From the NCBI RefSeq assembly GCF_021347895.1, contig NC_067129.1, forward strand, positions 36,180,604 to 36,244,603: 64,000 nt of DNA, read 5' to 3'. Below, one piece after another: positions 45,367 through 58,385 of this stretch; positions within the stretch are counted from its first letter, which is position 1, and each line of letters starts with the position of its first letter. The notes beneath the pieces were generated by a model, which searched no databases, was not told where the DNA came from, and was given only the letters and a program-made list of their open reading frames with translations. A program made the translations under genes and the position numbers. This DNA comes from Acanthochromis polyacanthus (lineage: Eukaryota > Chordata > Actinopteri > Pomacentridae).

Positions 45367-47675
45367 TGTCTCTCAGAACAACTGCATTTTTGAGGGCCTA
45401 AACATGCTCAAAAAGTCATGAAAATTTGCACACACATCAGAACTGGCGAAAAATTTCATATTTTGTAGGGCATGTGGAGGTGTGTGCAAAAATGGCTCCA
45501 TAGCGCCCCCTACAAAATTTTAAAAAGTGGTATTAGGCCAACTCAGAGGGAGTTTGGTCGAGAGCAACAAAATTTGGGAGGCATATGCAGCACATCAGGA
45601 AACACAAAAAAGTCAATCACAGCCATGCTCTACACCCAACAGGAAGTGCGCCATCATGCGTTAACTGTACAAAATCTATGATGAACTCCTCCTAGGGGAA
45701 AAGTCTGAGCGATCTGAAATTTTGCCAGTACATACAGCAGACCTTCCTGAGAAAAAGTTATCAAAATCTTCCTCCATAGTTAAAGGGTGTGGTCGTGGCG
45801 GCCTGTCGAAATTTGATCCTTCGCCATGAAACAGGAAATGCTGTCTAACTCTCCTGAACATGCTCCGATCTGAATCAAACTTTACATGTATGATCACAGA
45901 CCTGCCTCGATGACATCCATACAGCAAGATTCATTCACAGTCACAGCGCCACCTTGTGGTATCAAGAATTTGACATTTTTTAGACTTTCATGTGCTATTC
46001 TTAGCCTGTTGCTCAGATTCACCTCAGATGTTGTGAAATAAGCCTGAACACATTGATGATGAAGCACAGAAAAAATGGTGACGTGTGATGAAAAGGCGTG
46101 TCTGTGGCGGGACGGCAAAGTTTGATGTTTCGCCATGAAAATTGACGTGTTCATATCTCAGCTGCAAAGGATCCTATCTGCCCCAAACTTCATGTGCTGG
46201 ACACCAGAACCAGTTTGAGGACATCCACACTGAAAAATTTAGAAAAAGTCATAGCGCCACCTCTTGGTAACAAGCAGTTTAGAAATTACATTTGCACACA
46301 CCATTGCTCCAAACTTTGTCATATCATTCTGAAAATTGGTCAGCTGATTCTTCACCCCCAGACAATACCACAGTGTGAAGATTTTGATATTTGATGAAAT
46401 GCTGTTGCCGTGGCAACGCATTGTTTTTGTGACAAACAAAGTACTTTTTGACAGGCTTAGAATGTTCAACAGCTCACCAAAATTTACACACACATCACAG
46501 TCGTCTCAAGGAATAACACTGTCTGCATCTCTGCAGGGCATGTGCTATAGCGCCCCCTGCAGTATGTTTAATAAACAGCCCCGGCAGCATGTTTGACCTG
46601 CATCCACAAAATTTGGGAGGCCTATAGAGCACACCAGGACACACAAAAAAGCCTCTTGGAGCCATCCCCTAAACTCAACAGGAAGTCCGCCATTTTGAAT
46701 TAAGTGGATAAAATTTCTGTATTTTTTTCATTTTTGAGAGCGAACTCCTCCTCGGGGTTAAGGTCTAGAGAGCTGAAATTTTGCCAGGATATACAACACG
46801 ATGTTATGATCAAAAGTTATCAAAGGATTCTTGCAGAGTCAAAGGGTGTGGACATGGCGACCTCCAGAATTTTGATGGTTCGCCATGAAACATCAAGTGC
46901 TACCTAACTATCCTCTGCATGCTCCAATCTACCTCAGACCTCACATGATTAAACACAGTCCTGTCCTGATCACATTTATTGGCCAAAATACATTCACAGC
47001 ATCTACCATAGCGCCCCCTAAAAGAATTTAAAAAATAGCCTCCACACAGACTTTCACCTATGACTATGAAATTTGGCATGCATATGTAGCACATCAGTGC
47101 AAGCAAAAAAGTCTCTTGGAGTCATTCTCTAAACACAACAGAAAGTCAGCCATTTTGAATTAAATGTCAGATTTTTGGTGTTTTTGGTCATTTTCAACAA
47201 TTCATTTGTCACTGGCAATAACTCCAAAACACCTGAATTTGGGAAAATATATAAGAAACGCCTTCAGGTTGCATATTTGCGAAAATTGTTCACAAAACTC
47301 AAAGGGCATGGCCATGGCGGCCAACTGAACTTTAATGTTACGCCATGAAGCAGGACGTCTTGTGTAAATCCCCTGTACATGCTGTAATCGACCTCAAGCT
47401 TTACATGTTTGATCAGAGTCCAGGCCTGATGAGTTTCATAGACCACTATACAGTCACAGACATAGTGCCACCTGGTGGATGGACACAAAGTGCTGCAAAA
47501 ATAGTCTGTACATGCTCCAATCTGTCTGAAATTTGACCTGAGTGCTCAGAATCCAGTCCTCGTTACATCCATGAGCCTAAATACACTTTGTCGCAGCATT
47601 GCCTGGTGGACATGCCTGGGGTCGCCGACCAGCAAGGATGCGAGGACCCGTCCAACGCTGCTCGCAGCTTTAATT
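45231..47675 (+). repeat. T1 unit 10 with A head
   Basis: Head at 45232-45312 followed by a long (ATT)n (45331-45366) and an alpha body, close to units 2 and 5 (offset from unit 5 is 12,825 in the first half). RFX-like palindrome 46404-46417 followed by GCATTG rather than GCGTTG. Confidence 0.85.
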
Positions 47676-49982
47676 ATTATTATTATTTGTCTCTCAGAAC
47701 AATTGCATTTTTGAGGGCCTAAACATGCTCAAAAACTCATGAAAATTTGTACACACATCAGGACTGGTGAAAAATTTCATATGTTAAAGGAATTGTGGAG
47801 GTGTGTGGCAAAATGGCTCCATAGCGCCCCCTACAAAATTTTAAAAAGTGGTATTAGGCCAACTCGGAGGGAATTTGGCCGAGAGCTAAAAAATTTGGGA
47901 GGCATATGCAGCACATCAGGAAACACAAAAAAGTCAATCACAGCCATGCTCTACACCCAACAGGAAGTGCGCCATCATGCGTTAACTGTACAAAATCTAT
48001 GATGAACTCCTCCTAGGGGGAAAGTCTGAGCGATCTGAAATTTTGCCAGTACATACAGCAGACCTTCCTGAGAAAAAGTTATCAAAATCTTCCTCCATAG
48101 TTAAAGGGTGTGGTCGTGGCGGCCTGTCGAAATTTGATCCTTCGCCATGAAACAGGAAATGCTGTCTAACTCTCCTGAACATGCTCCGATCTGAATGAAA
48201 CTTTACATGTATGATCACAGACCTGCCTCGATGACATCCATACAGCAAGATTCATTCAGTCACAGCGCCACCTTGTGGTATCAAGAATTTGACATTTTTT
48301 ACACTTTCATGTACTATTCTTAGCCTGTTGCTCAGATTCACCTCAGATGTTGTGACATAAGCCTGAACACATTGATGATGAAGCACAGAAAAAATGGTGA
48401 CGTGTGATGAAAAGGCGTGTCTGTGGCGGGACGGCAAAGTTTGATGTTTCGCCATGAAAATTGAAGTGTTCATATCTCAGCTGCAAAGGATCCTATCTGC
48501 CCCAAACTTCATGTGCTGGACACCAGAACCAGTTTGAGGACATCCACACTGAAAAATTTAGAAAAAGTCATAGCGCCACCTCTTGGTAACAAGCAGTTTA
48601 GAAATTACATTTGCACACATCATTGCTCCAAACTTTGTCATATCATTCTGAAAATTGGTCAGCTGATTCTTCACCCCCAGACAATACCACAGTGTGAAGA
48701 TTTTGATATTTGATGAAATACTGTTGCCGTGGCAACGCGTTGTTTTTGTGACAAACAAAGTACTTTTTGACAGGCTTAGAATGTTCAACAGCTCACCAAA
48801 ATTTACACACACATCACAGTCGTCTCAAGGAATAACACTGTATGCATCTCTGCAGGGCATGTGCTATAGCGCCCCCTGCAGTATGTTTCATAAACAGCCC
48901 CGGCAGCATGTTTCACCTACATCCACAAAATTTGGGAGGCCTATAGAGCACACCAGGACACACAAAAAAGCCTCTTGGAGCCATCCCCTAAACTCAACAG
49001 GAAGTCCGCCATTTTGAATTAAGTGGATAAAATTTCTGTATTTTTTTCATTTTTGAGAGCGAACTCCTCCTCGGGGTTAAGGTCTAGAGAGCTGAAATTT
49101 TGCCAGGATATACAACACGATGTTATGATCAAAAGTTATCAAAGGATTCTTGCAGAGTCAAAGGGTGTGGACATGGCGACCTCCAGAATTTTGATGGTTC
49201 GCCATGAAACATCAAGTGCTACCTAAATATCCTCTGCATGCTCCAATCTACCTCAGACCTCACATGATTAAACACAGTCCTGTCCTGATCACATTTACAG
49301 GCCAAAATACATCCACAGCATGTGTCATAGCGCCCCCTAAAAGAATTTAAAAAATAGCCTCCACACAGACTTTCACCTATGACTATGAAATTTGGCATGC
49401 ATATGTAGCACATCAGTGCAAGCAAAAAAGTCTCTTGGAGTCATTCTCTAAACACAACAGAAAGTCAGCCATTTTGAATTAAATGTCAGATTTTTGGTGT
49501 TTTTGGTCATTTTCAACAATTCATTTGTCACTGGCAATAACTCCAAAACACCTGAATTTGGGAAAATATATAAGAAACGCCTTCAGGTTGCATATTTGCG
49601 AAAATTGTTCACAAAACTCAAAGGGCATGGCCATGGCGGCCAACTGAACTTTAATGTTACGCCATGAAGCAGGACGTCTTGTGTAAATCCCCTGTACATG
49701 CAGTAATCTACCTCAAACTTTACATGTTTGATCAGAGTCCAGTCCTGATGAGTTTCATAGACCACAGACATAGTGCCACCTGGTGGATGGACACAAAGTG
49801 CTGCAAAAATAGTCTGTACATGCTCCAATCTGTCTGAAATTTGACCTGAGTGCTCAGAATCCAGTCCTCGTTACATCCATGAGCCTAAATACACTTTGTC
49901 GCAGCATTGCCTGGTGGACATGCTTGGGGTCGCCGACCAGCAAGGATGCGAGGACCCGTTCAATGCTGCTCGCAGCTTTAAT
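47676..49982 (+). repeat. T1 unit 11 (headless, beta/alpha chimera)
   Basis: The first ~140 bp is beta type (CTCAAAAACTCATGAAAATT with TAAAGGAATTGTGG). It switches to alpha exactly at the first TAGCGCCCCCTACA motif near 47823. The remainder duplicates unit 9. RFX-like palindrome 48723-48736. Confidence 0.85.
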
Positions 49983-52305
49983 TATTATTATTATTTGTCT
50001 CTCAGAACAATTGCATTTTTGAGGGCCTAAACATGCTCAAAAACTCATGAAAATTTGTACACACATCAGGACTGGTGAAAAATTTCATATTTTAAAGGAA
50101 TTGTGGAGGTGTGTGGCAAAATGGCTCCATAGCGCCCCCTACACTTTCCCACGGCCATCATGTTTCACCTACAGCTACCAAATTTGGTACACATATGCAG
50201 CACATCAGACTGAACAAAAAAGTCAGTGACAGCCATATTCCAAACCCAACAGGAAGTGAGCTATTTTAAGTTGAATGTCAGATTTTGCCCATTTTTCATT
50301 TTTTTCCAGAGCGAACTCCTCCCAGGGGGAAACTCCAATTCGCCTCAAATTCGACCAGTACATACAGGAGGCCTTAATGAGCAAAAGTTATTAAAATCTT
50401 TTTCAAAAGTCAAAGGGCGTGTCCGTGGCGGTCTGTGGAATTTTGATCCTTCGCCATGAAATTTCAAGTTGTGTGTAAATGCCCTGAACATGCTCCAATC
50501 TGCCTGAAACTTTATATGTATGATCAGATTCCTGCCCTGATCACATCCATATGATGAAATCCATTCACAGTCAGAGCGCCACCTGCTGGCAACAGAAAAT
50601 GTCATTTTTTACACTTTGATGTATTATTCTTTGTCTCTTGCTCAGATTCACCTCAAATGTGGTGAAATAAACCTTAACATGTTGATGATTATTCACAGTG
50701 AAAATGGTGACGTGTCATAAAAAGGTGTGTCTGTGGCGGCGCGGCGAATTTAGATGTCTCGCCATGACGACTAAAATGTTTATATCTCAGCAAATCCTAA
50801 TCGTGTCTGCCCCAAACTTCATGTGCTGGACACCAGAACCAGTTTGAGGACATCCACACTGAAAAATTTAGAAAAAGTCATAGCGCCACCTCTTGGTAAC
50901 AAGCAGTTTAGAAATTACATTTGCACACATCATTGCTCCAAACTTTGTCATATCATTCTGAAAATTGGTCAGCTGATTCTTCACCCCCAGACAATACCAC
51001 AGTGTGAAGATTTTGATATTTGATGAAATGCTGTTGCCGTGCCAACGCGTTGTTTTTGTGACAAACAAAGTACTTTTTGACAGGCTTAGAATGCTCAACA
51101 GCTCACTAAAATTTACACACACATCACTGTCCCCTCAAGGAATAACACTGTATGCATCTCTGCAGGGCATGTGCTATAGCGCCCCCTACAGTATGTTTAA
51201 TAAACAGCCCCGGCAGCATGTTTCACCGACATCCACAAAATTTGGGAGGCCGATAGAGCACATCACGATGCACAAAAAAGCCTCTTGGAGCCATCCCCTA
51301 AACTCAACAGGAAGTCCGCCATTTTGAATTATGTGGATAAATTTTCTCTATTTTTTTAATTTTTGAGAGCGAACTCCTCCTCGGGGTTAACTCCCAGAGA
51401 CCTCAAATTTTACCAGGGTATACAACACGATGTTATGATCAAAAGTTATTAAAAGATTCTTCCGGAGTCAAAGGGTGTGGACATGGCGACCTCCAGAATT
51501 TTGATGGTTCGCCATGAAACATCAAGTGGTATCTTACTATCCTCTGCATGCTCCAATCTACCTCAGACCTCACATGATTAAACACAGTCCTGTCCTGATC
51601 ACATTTATAGACTAAAATACATTCACAGCATGTACCATCGCGCCCCCTACAGCATTTAAAAAATAGCCTCCACAGAGACTTTCACCTAGGACTATGAAAT
51701 TTGGCATGCAAATGTAGCATGTCAGTGCAAACAAAAAAGTCTCTTGGAGTCATTCTCTAAACCCAACAGAATGTCGGCCATTTTTAATTAAATGTCAGAT
51801 TTTTGGTGTTTTTGATCATTTTCAACAATTCATTTCTCACAGGCAATAGCTCCAAAACACCTGAAATTGGGACAATATATACTACACGCCTTCAGGTTGA
51901 GTATTTGCGAAAATTGTTCACAAAACTCAAAGGGCGTGGCCATGGCGGCCAACTGAACTACAATGTTACGCCATGAAGCAGGACATAATATGTAAATCCC
52001 CTGTAAATGCTGCAATTTGCCTGAAACTTTACATGTTTGATCAGAGACCGGTCCTTATGAGTTTCATAGACCAATAGACAGACACAGAGATAGCGCCACC
52101 TGGTGGATGGACAGAAAGTGCTGCATAAATAGCCTGTACATGCTCCAATCTGCCTGAAATTTGACCTGTGTGCTAAGAATCCAGCCTTTGTGACATTCAT
52201 GGGCCTACATACACTCTCAGTCGTAGTATTGCCTGGTGGAAAGGCTTGGGGTCGCCGACCAGCAAGGATGCGAGGACCCGTTCAACGCTGCTCGCAGCTT
52301 TAATT
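49983..52305 (+). repeat. T1 unit 12 (headless, beta with alpha patch)
   Basis: Near copy of unit 4 (offset 19,788), except for a patch of about 200 bp (roughly 50815-51015). There it carries the alpha text CAGAACCAGTTTGAGGACAT and CACCTCTTGGTAACAAGCAG. It then returns to beta with the disrupted palindrome near 51037. Its 3' quarter resembles unit 7. Perfect CTCF-type core near 52091-52105. Confidence 0.85.
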
Positions 52306-55300
52306 AGGGTCCGAGCACCAAGGTGCCGAGGACAGGCGGTGCAAGTGCACCGGCTGTCCAAGGCACCAACGGTGCCGAAGGACCCTATTGAAACCTTAGG
52401 GTTTTTTATTATTATTATTATTATTATTCTGCCAAAAGAACTGCATTTTTCATGGCCTGAACATGCTCGAAAAGTCATGAAAATTTGCACACACATCAGA
52501 ACTGGCGAAAAATTTCATATTTTTTAGGGCATGTGGAGGTGTGTGCAAAAATGACTCCATAGCGCCCCCTACAAAATTTTAAAAAGTGGTATTAGGCCAA
52601 CTCAGAGGGCATTTGGCCGAGAGCTAAAAAATTTGGGAGGCATATGCAGCACATCAGGAAACACAAAAAAGGCAATCACAGCCATGCTCTAAACCCAACA
52701 GGAAGTGCGCCATCATGCGTTAACTGTACAAAATCTATGATGAACTCCTCCTAGGGGGAAAGTCTGAGCGATCTGAAATTTTGCCAGTACATACAGCAGG
52801 CCTTCCTGGGAAAAAGTTATCAAAATCTTCCTCCATAGTTAAAGGGTGTGGTCGTGGCGGCCTGTCAAAATTTGATCCTTCGCCATGAAACAGGAAATGC
52901 TGTGTAACTCTCCTGAACATGCTCCGATCTGAATGAAACTTTACATGTATGATCACAGACCTGCCTCGATGACATCCATATAGCAAGATTCATTCACAGT
53001 CACAGCGCCACCTTGTGGTATCAAGAATTTGACATTTTTTACACTTTCATGGACTATTCTTAGCCTGTTGGCCAGATTCACCTCAGATGTGGCGACATAA
53101 GCCTGAACACATTGATGATGAATCACAGAAAAAATGGTGACGTGTGATAAAAAGGCGTGTCTGTGGCGGGACGGCAAAGTTTGATGTTTCGCCATGAAAA
53201 TTGAAGTGTTCATATCTCAGCTGCAAAGGATCCTGTCTGCCCCAAACTTCATGTGCTGGACACCAGAACCAGTTTGAGGACATCCACACTGAAAAATTTA
53301 GAAAAAGTCATAGCGCCACCTATTGGTAACAAGTAGTTTAGAAATTACATTTGCTTGCATTATTGCTCCAAACTTTCTCATATCCTTCTGGAAATTGGTC
53401 AGCTCAGTCTTCACCCCCTGACAATGCCACAGTCTGAAGATTTTGATATTTGATGAAATGCTGTTGCCGTGGCAACGCGTTGTTTTTGTGACAAACAAAG
53501 TACTTTTTGACAGGCTTAGAATGTTCAACAGCTCACCAAAATTTACACACACATCACAGTCGTCTCAAGGAATAACACTGTATGCATTTCTACAGGGCAT
53601 GTGCTATAGCGCCCCCTACAGTATGTTTAATAAACAGCCCCCGCAGCATGTTTCACCAACATCCACAAAATTTGGGAGGCCTATAGAGCACACCAGGACA
53701 CACAAAAAAGCCTCTTGGAGCCATCCCCTAAACTCAACAGGAAGTCCGCCATTTTGAATTACGTGGATAAATTTTCTCTATTTTTTTAATTTTTGAGAGC
53801 GATCTCCTCCTAGGGGATAACTCCTCGAGACCTCAAATTTTACCAGGATATACAACACGGTGTTATGATCAAAAGTTATTAAAAGATTCTTCCAGAGTCA
53901 AAGGGTGTGGACATGGCGACCTCCAGAAATTTGATGGTTCGCCATGAAACATCAAGTGTTATCTAACTATCCTCTGCATGCTCCAATCTACCTCATACCT
54001 CACATGATTAAATACAGTCCTGTCCTGATCACATTTATAGCCTAAAATACATTCACAGCATGTACCATAGCGTCCCCTACAGCATTTAAAAAATAGCCTC
54101 CACAGAGACTTTCACCTATGACTATTAAATTTGGCATGCATATGTAGCACATCAGTGCAAACAAAAAAGTCTCTTGGAGTCATTGTCTAAACCCAACAGG
54201 AAGTCCGCCATATTGAATTAAATGTCAGATTTTTGGTAGTTTCGGTCATTTTCAACAATTCATTTGTCACAGGCAATAACTCCAAAACACCTGAATTTGG
54301 GACAATATATAAAACACGCCTTCAGGTTGGATATTTGTGAAAATTGTTCACAAAACTCAAAGGGCGTAGCCATGGCAGCCAACGGAACTTTGTTACGCCA
54401 TGAAGCAGGACGTCTTGTGTTAATCCCCTGTACATGCTGCAATCTGCCTCAAACTTTACATGTTTGATCAGAGTCCAGTCCTGATGAGTTTCATAGACCA
54501 ATATATAGTCATACAGATAGCGCCACCTGGTGGATGGATACAAAGTGCTGCATAAATAGCCTGTACACACACATTACTGTCCCCTCAAGGAATAACACTG
54601 TATGCATCTCTGCAGGGCATGTGCTATAGCGCCCCCTGCAGTATGTTTAATAAACAGCCCCGGCAGCACGTTTCACCTACATCCACAAAATTTGGGAGGC
54701 CTATAGAGCACATCACGACGCACTAAAAAGCCTCTTGGAGCCATCCCCTAAACTCAACAGGAAGTCCGCCATTTTGAATTATGTGGATAAATTTTCTCTA
54801 TTTTTTTAATTTTTGAGAGCGAACTCCTCCTCGGGGTTAACTCCTAGAGACCTCAAATTTTACCAGGGTGTACAACACGATGTTATGATCAAAAGTTATT
54901 AAAAGATTCTTCCAGAGTCAAAGGGTGTGGACATGGCGACCTCCAGAATTTTGATGGTTCGCCATGAAACATCAAGTGGTATCTTACTATCCTCTGCATG
55001 CTCCAATCTGCCTCAGACCTCACATGATTAAACACAGTCCTGTCCTGATCACATTTATAGACTAAAATACATTCACAGCATGTACCATAGCGCCCCCTAC
55101 AGCATTTAAAAAATAGCGTCCACACAGACTTTCACCTTGGACTATGAAATTTGGCATGCAAATGTAGCATGTCAGTGCAAACAAAAAAGTCTCTTGGAGT
55201 CATTCTCTAAACCCAACAGAAAGTCGGCCATTTTTAATTAAATGTCAGATTTTTGGTGTTTTTGGTCATTTTCAACAATTCATTTCTCACAGGCAATAAC

Positions 55301-55755
55301 TCCAAAACATCTGAATTTGGGAAAATATGTAAGACACGTCTTCAGGTTGCATATTTGGGAAAATTGTTGATAAAACTCAAAGGGCGTGGCCATGGCGGGC
55401 AGCTGAACTTTAATGTTACGCCATGAAGCAGGACATCTTGTGTAAATCCCCTGTACACGCTGCAATCCGCCTCAAACTTTACATGTTTGATCAGAGTCCA
55501 GTCCTGATGAGTTTCATAGACCAACATACAGTCACAGAGATAGCGCCACCTGGTGGATGGACACAAAGTGCTGCATAAATAGCCTGTACATGCTCAAATC
55601 TGCCTGAAATTTGACCTGTGTGCTCAGAATCCAGCCTTTGTGACATTCATGGGCCTAAATACACTCTCAGTCGTAGCATTGCCTGGTGGAGATGCTTGGG
55701 GTCGCCGACCAGCAAGTATGCGAGGACCCGTTCAACGCTGCTCGCAGCTTTAATT
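52306..55755 (+). repeat. T1 unit 13 with A head and internal partial duplication
   Basis: Head 52306-52386 (GCACC-AA-GGTGC arm, loop AAGT), alpha body, RFX-like palindrome 53463-53476. Near 54565, at TAGCCTGTACACACACATTA, the sequence jumps back to the position equivalent to about 53545 and runs to the tail a second time, giving a 3.45 kb unit. The junction sits in an ACACACA microhomology. Perfect CTCF-type cores near 54518 and 55540. Confidence 0.85.
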
Positions 55756-56997
55756 ATTATTATTATTCCCCGCACGTTTCACTTAATTTGACCCCCTAAA
55801 CGTGCATAACTTTTTATGAAATTTGGCACGCACGTCGGGTCAAGCGAAAAATTCGATATTCTGAAAACAAAACCTGCAAAAACTCTATAGCGCCACCTAG
55901 GGACATGACAAACGCCAACAAATCACAAGGCCAACACAAAAATCCACAGCTCGTCGCACAGGAATGTCGTACAGACATGCAACCACCACTTACGCGTTTG
56001 TCCACTCGAGCTCTACGAAAACCTGTCTGACCCATTTGAGCTATCTTCAATGTAGGGGGCGCCATAACCCAAAATATGAAAACCCTTTAAACATTATCTC
56101 CTCCAAAACCGTACAATATTTTGGCGTCATATTTGCACAGATTATAGTGAATATCCAGCCAAACAAAAGTTATCAAAAGAAAAAGGCAAACTTGTCTAGT
56201 TTTTGTTTTATAAGCTGTCAAAGTTTGTCTTCAACTGAAACCATGTTTCGATTCAATTTTGCCCCCTAAACATGCATGTATTTTGCTGAAATTTGGTACA
56301 CATGTCCGGTCTGCTGAAAATTTCAATATTCTGAAAACAAATTCTGGAAAAACTCTATAGCGCCACCTAGAGACACAAAAAAACTGTATAAATCACAAAT
56401 AACCTCAGCTCTTCGCACAGGAATGTCGTAAAGACATGCAACCACCACTCACACGTTCGGCTCCTCCCCCTCTATGAGAACCTGTCCAACTAATTTCAGC
56501 TATCATCAATCTAGGGGGCGCTATAACCCAAAATATGAAAACCCTTTAAAGATTATCTCCTCTGACACCGTTCAATATTACGGCTTCATATTTGGACAGG
56601 TTATAGTGAATATTCAGCCAAACAAAAGTTATCAAAAGAAAAAGGCTAACTCGTCTAGTTTTTCTTTTATAAGCTGTCAAAGTTTGTGTTCACCTGAAAC
56701 CATGTTTCGCTTAATTTGACCCCCTAAACATGCATGTATTTTGCTGAAATTTGGCACGCACGTTCGCCCGCTCAAGCTCCACGAAAACCTGTCCGATCGA
56801 TTTGTGCTATCGTCAATCTAGGGGGCGCTATAACCCAAAATATGAAAACCCTTTAAAGATTATCTCCTCTGAAACGGTAGAATATTCCGGCAGAGGAACT
56901 CCTCTGGCTGTCATCTTCGGTCACGGATGGCACTTGCTTGCTGACGGCACGGGGGGGCAGGGCGAGGTCCCGCCCAATGCTGCTTGCAGCTTTAATT
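55756..56997 (+). repeat. T2 unit 2 (headless, short)
   Basis: (ATT)n then CCCCGCACGTTTCACTTAAT. It contains two full T2 modules plus a truncated third, and ends in the T2 terminal block (CAGAGGAACTCCTCTGG ... GGGGCAGGGCGAGG) and the shared tail. Confidence 0.82.
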
Positions 56998-58385
56998 ATT
57001 ATTATTATTATTATTATTATTCCCCGCACGTTTCCCTTAATTTGACCCCCTAAATGTGCATAACTTTTTATGAAATTTGGCACGCACGTCGGGTCATGCG
57101 AAAATTTAAATATTCTGAAAACAAATTCTGAAAAAACTCTATAGCGCCACCTAGGGACACGAAAATTTCAAAAATCACAAATAACCTCAGCTCTCTGCAC
57201 AGGAATGTCGTAGAGACACGCAACCACCACTCACGCGTTCGTCGGCTCGAGTTCTATGAAAACCTGTCTGCCCGATTTGAGCCATCTTCAATCTAGGGGG
57301 CGCTATAACCCAAAATATGAAAACCTTTCAAAGATTATCTCCTCCGACACCGTTCAATATTCCGGCTTCATATTTGGACAGATTACAGTGAATATCCAGC
57401 CAAATAAAAGTTATCAAAAGAAAAAGGCTAACTTGTCTAGTTTTTCTTTTATAAGCTGTCAAAGTTTGTCTTCACCTGAAACCATGTTCCGCTTAATTTG
57501 ACCCCCTAAACGTGCATGTATTTTGCTGAAATTTGGTACGCAGGTCCGGTCTGCTGAAAATTTCAATATTCTGAAAACAAATTCTGGAAAAACTCTATGG
57601 CGCCACCTAGGGAGACAAAAAACTGTATAAATCACAAAAAAAAACCTCAGCTCTGCGCACAGGAATGTCGTGGAGACATGCAACCACCAGTCACGCGTTC
57701 GTCTGCTCGTGCTCTCCGAAAGCCTATAGACGGATTTGAGCTATCTTATACCAAGGGGGCGCTATGACCCAAAATATGAAAACTCTTTAAACATTATCTC
57801 CTCCAAAACCGTACAATATTTCGGCTTCATATTTGGACAGATTATAGTGAATATTCATCCAAGCAAAAGTTATCAAAAGAAACACAGTAACTGCTCTAGT
57901 TTTTTTTAAATAAGTTGTCAAAGTTTGTCTTCACCTGAAACCATGTTTCGCTTCAATTTCAACCTCTAAACGTTCATGGATTTTGCTGAAATTTGGTACG
58001 CAGGTGCAGTCTCCTGAAAATTTCAATATTCTGAAAAGAATCTGGAAAAACTTTATAGCGCCACCGAGGGAAACAAATACTGCAAACATCACAAATGGCC
58101 TCAGCTCGTCGCAGGGGAATGTCGTAGAGACATGCAACCAACATTGACGCTTTCACCTGCTCGAGCTCTACAAAATCCTGCCTGACTGATTTGAGCTATC
58201 TTCAATGTAGGGGGAGCTATAATCTGAATATGCAAACCCTTGAAACATTGTCTCCTCCGAAACGGTACAATATTCCGGCAGAGGAACTCCGCTAGCTTAC
58301 ATCTTCGGTCACGGATGGCACTTGCTTGCCGACCGCGTGGGGGGGGGTGGCGAGGTCCTGCCCAATGCTGCTTGCAGCTTTAATT
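56998..58385 (+). repeat. T2 unit 3 (headless)
   Basis: Near-identical to T2 unit 1 at an offset of 35,822-35,823 bp, including the unusual text TGAAAAGAATCTGGAAAAAC and GTCGCAGGGGAATGTCG. Like that copy it is followed by a B head. The two bracket the T1 array. Confidence 0.85.
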
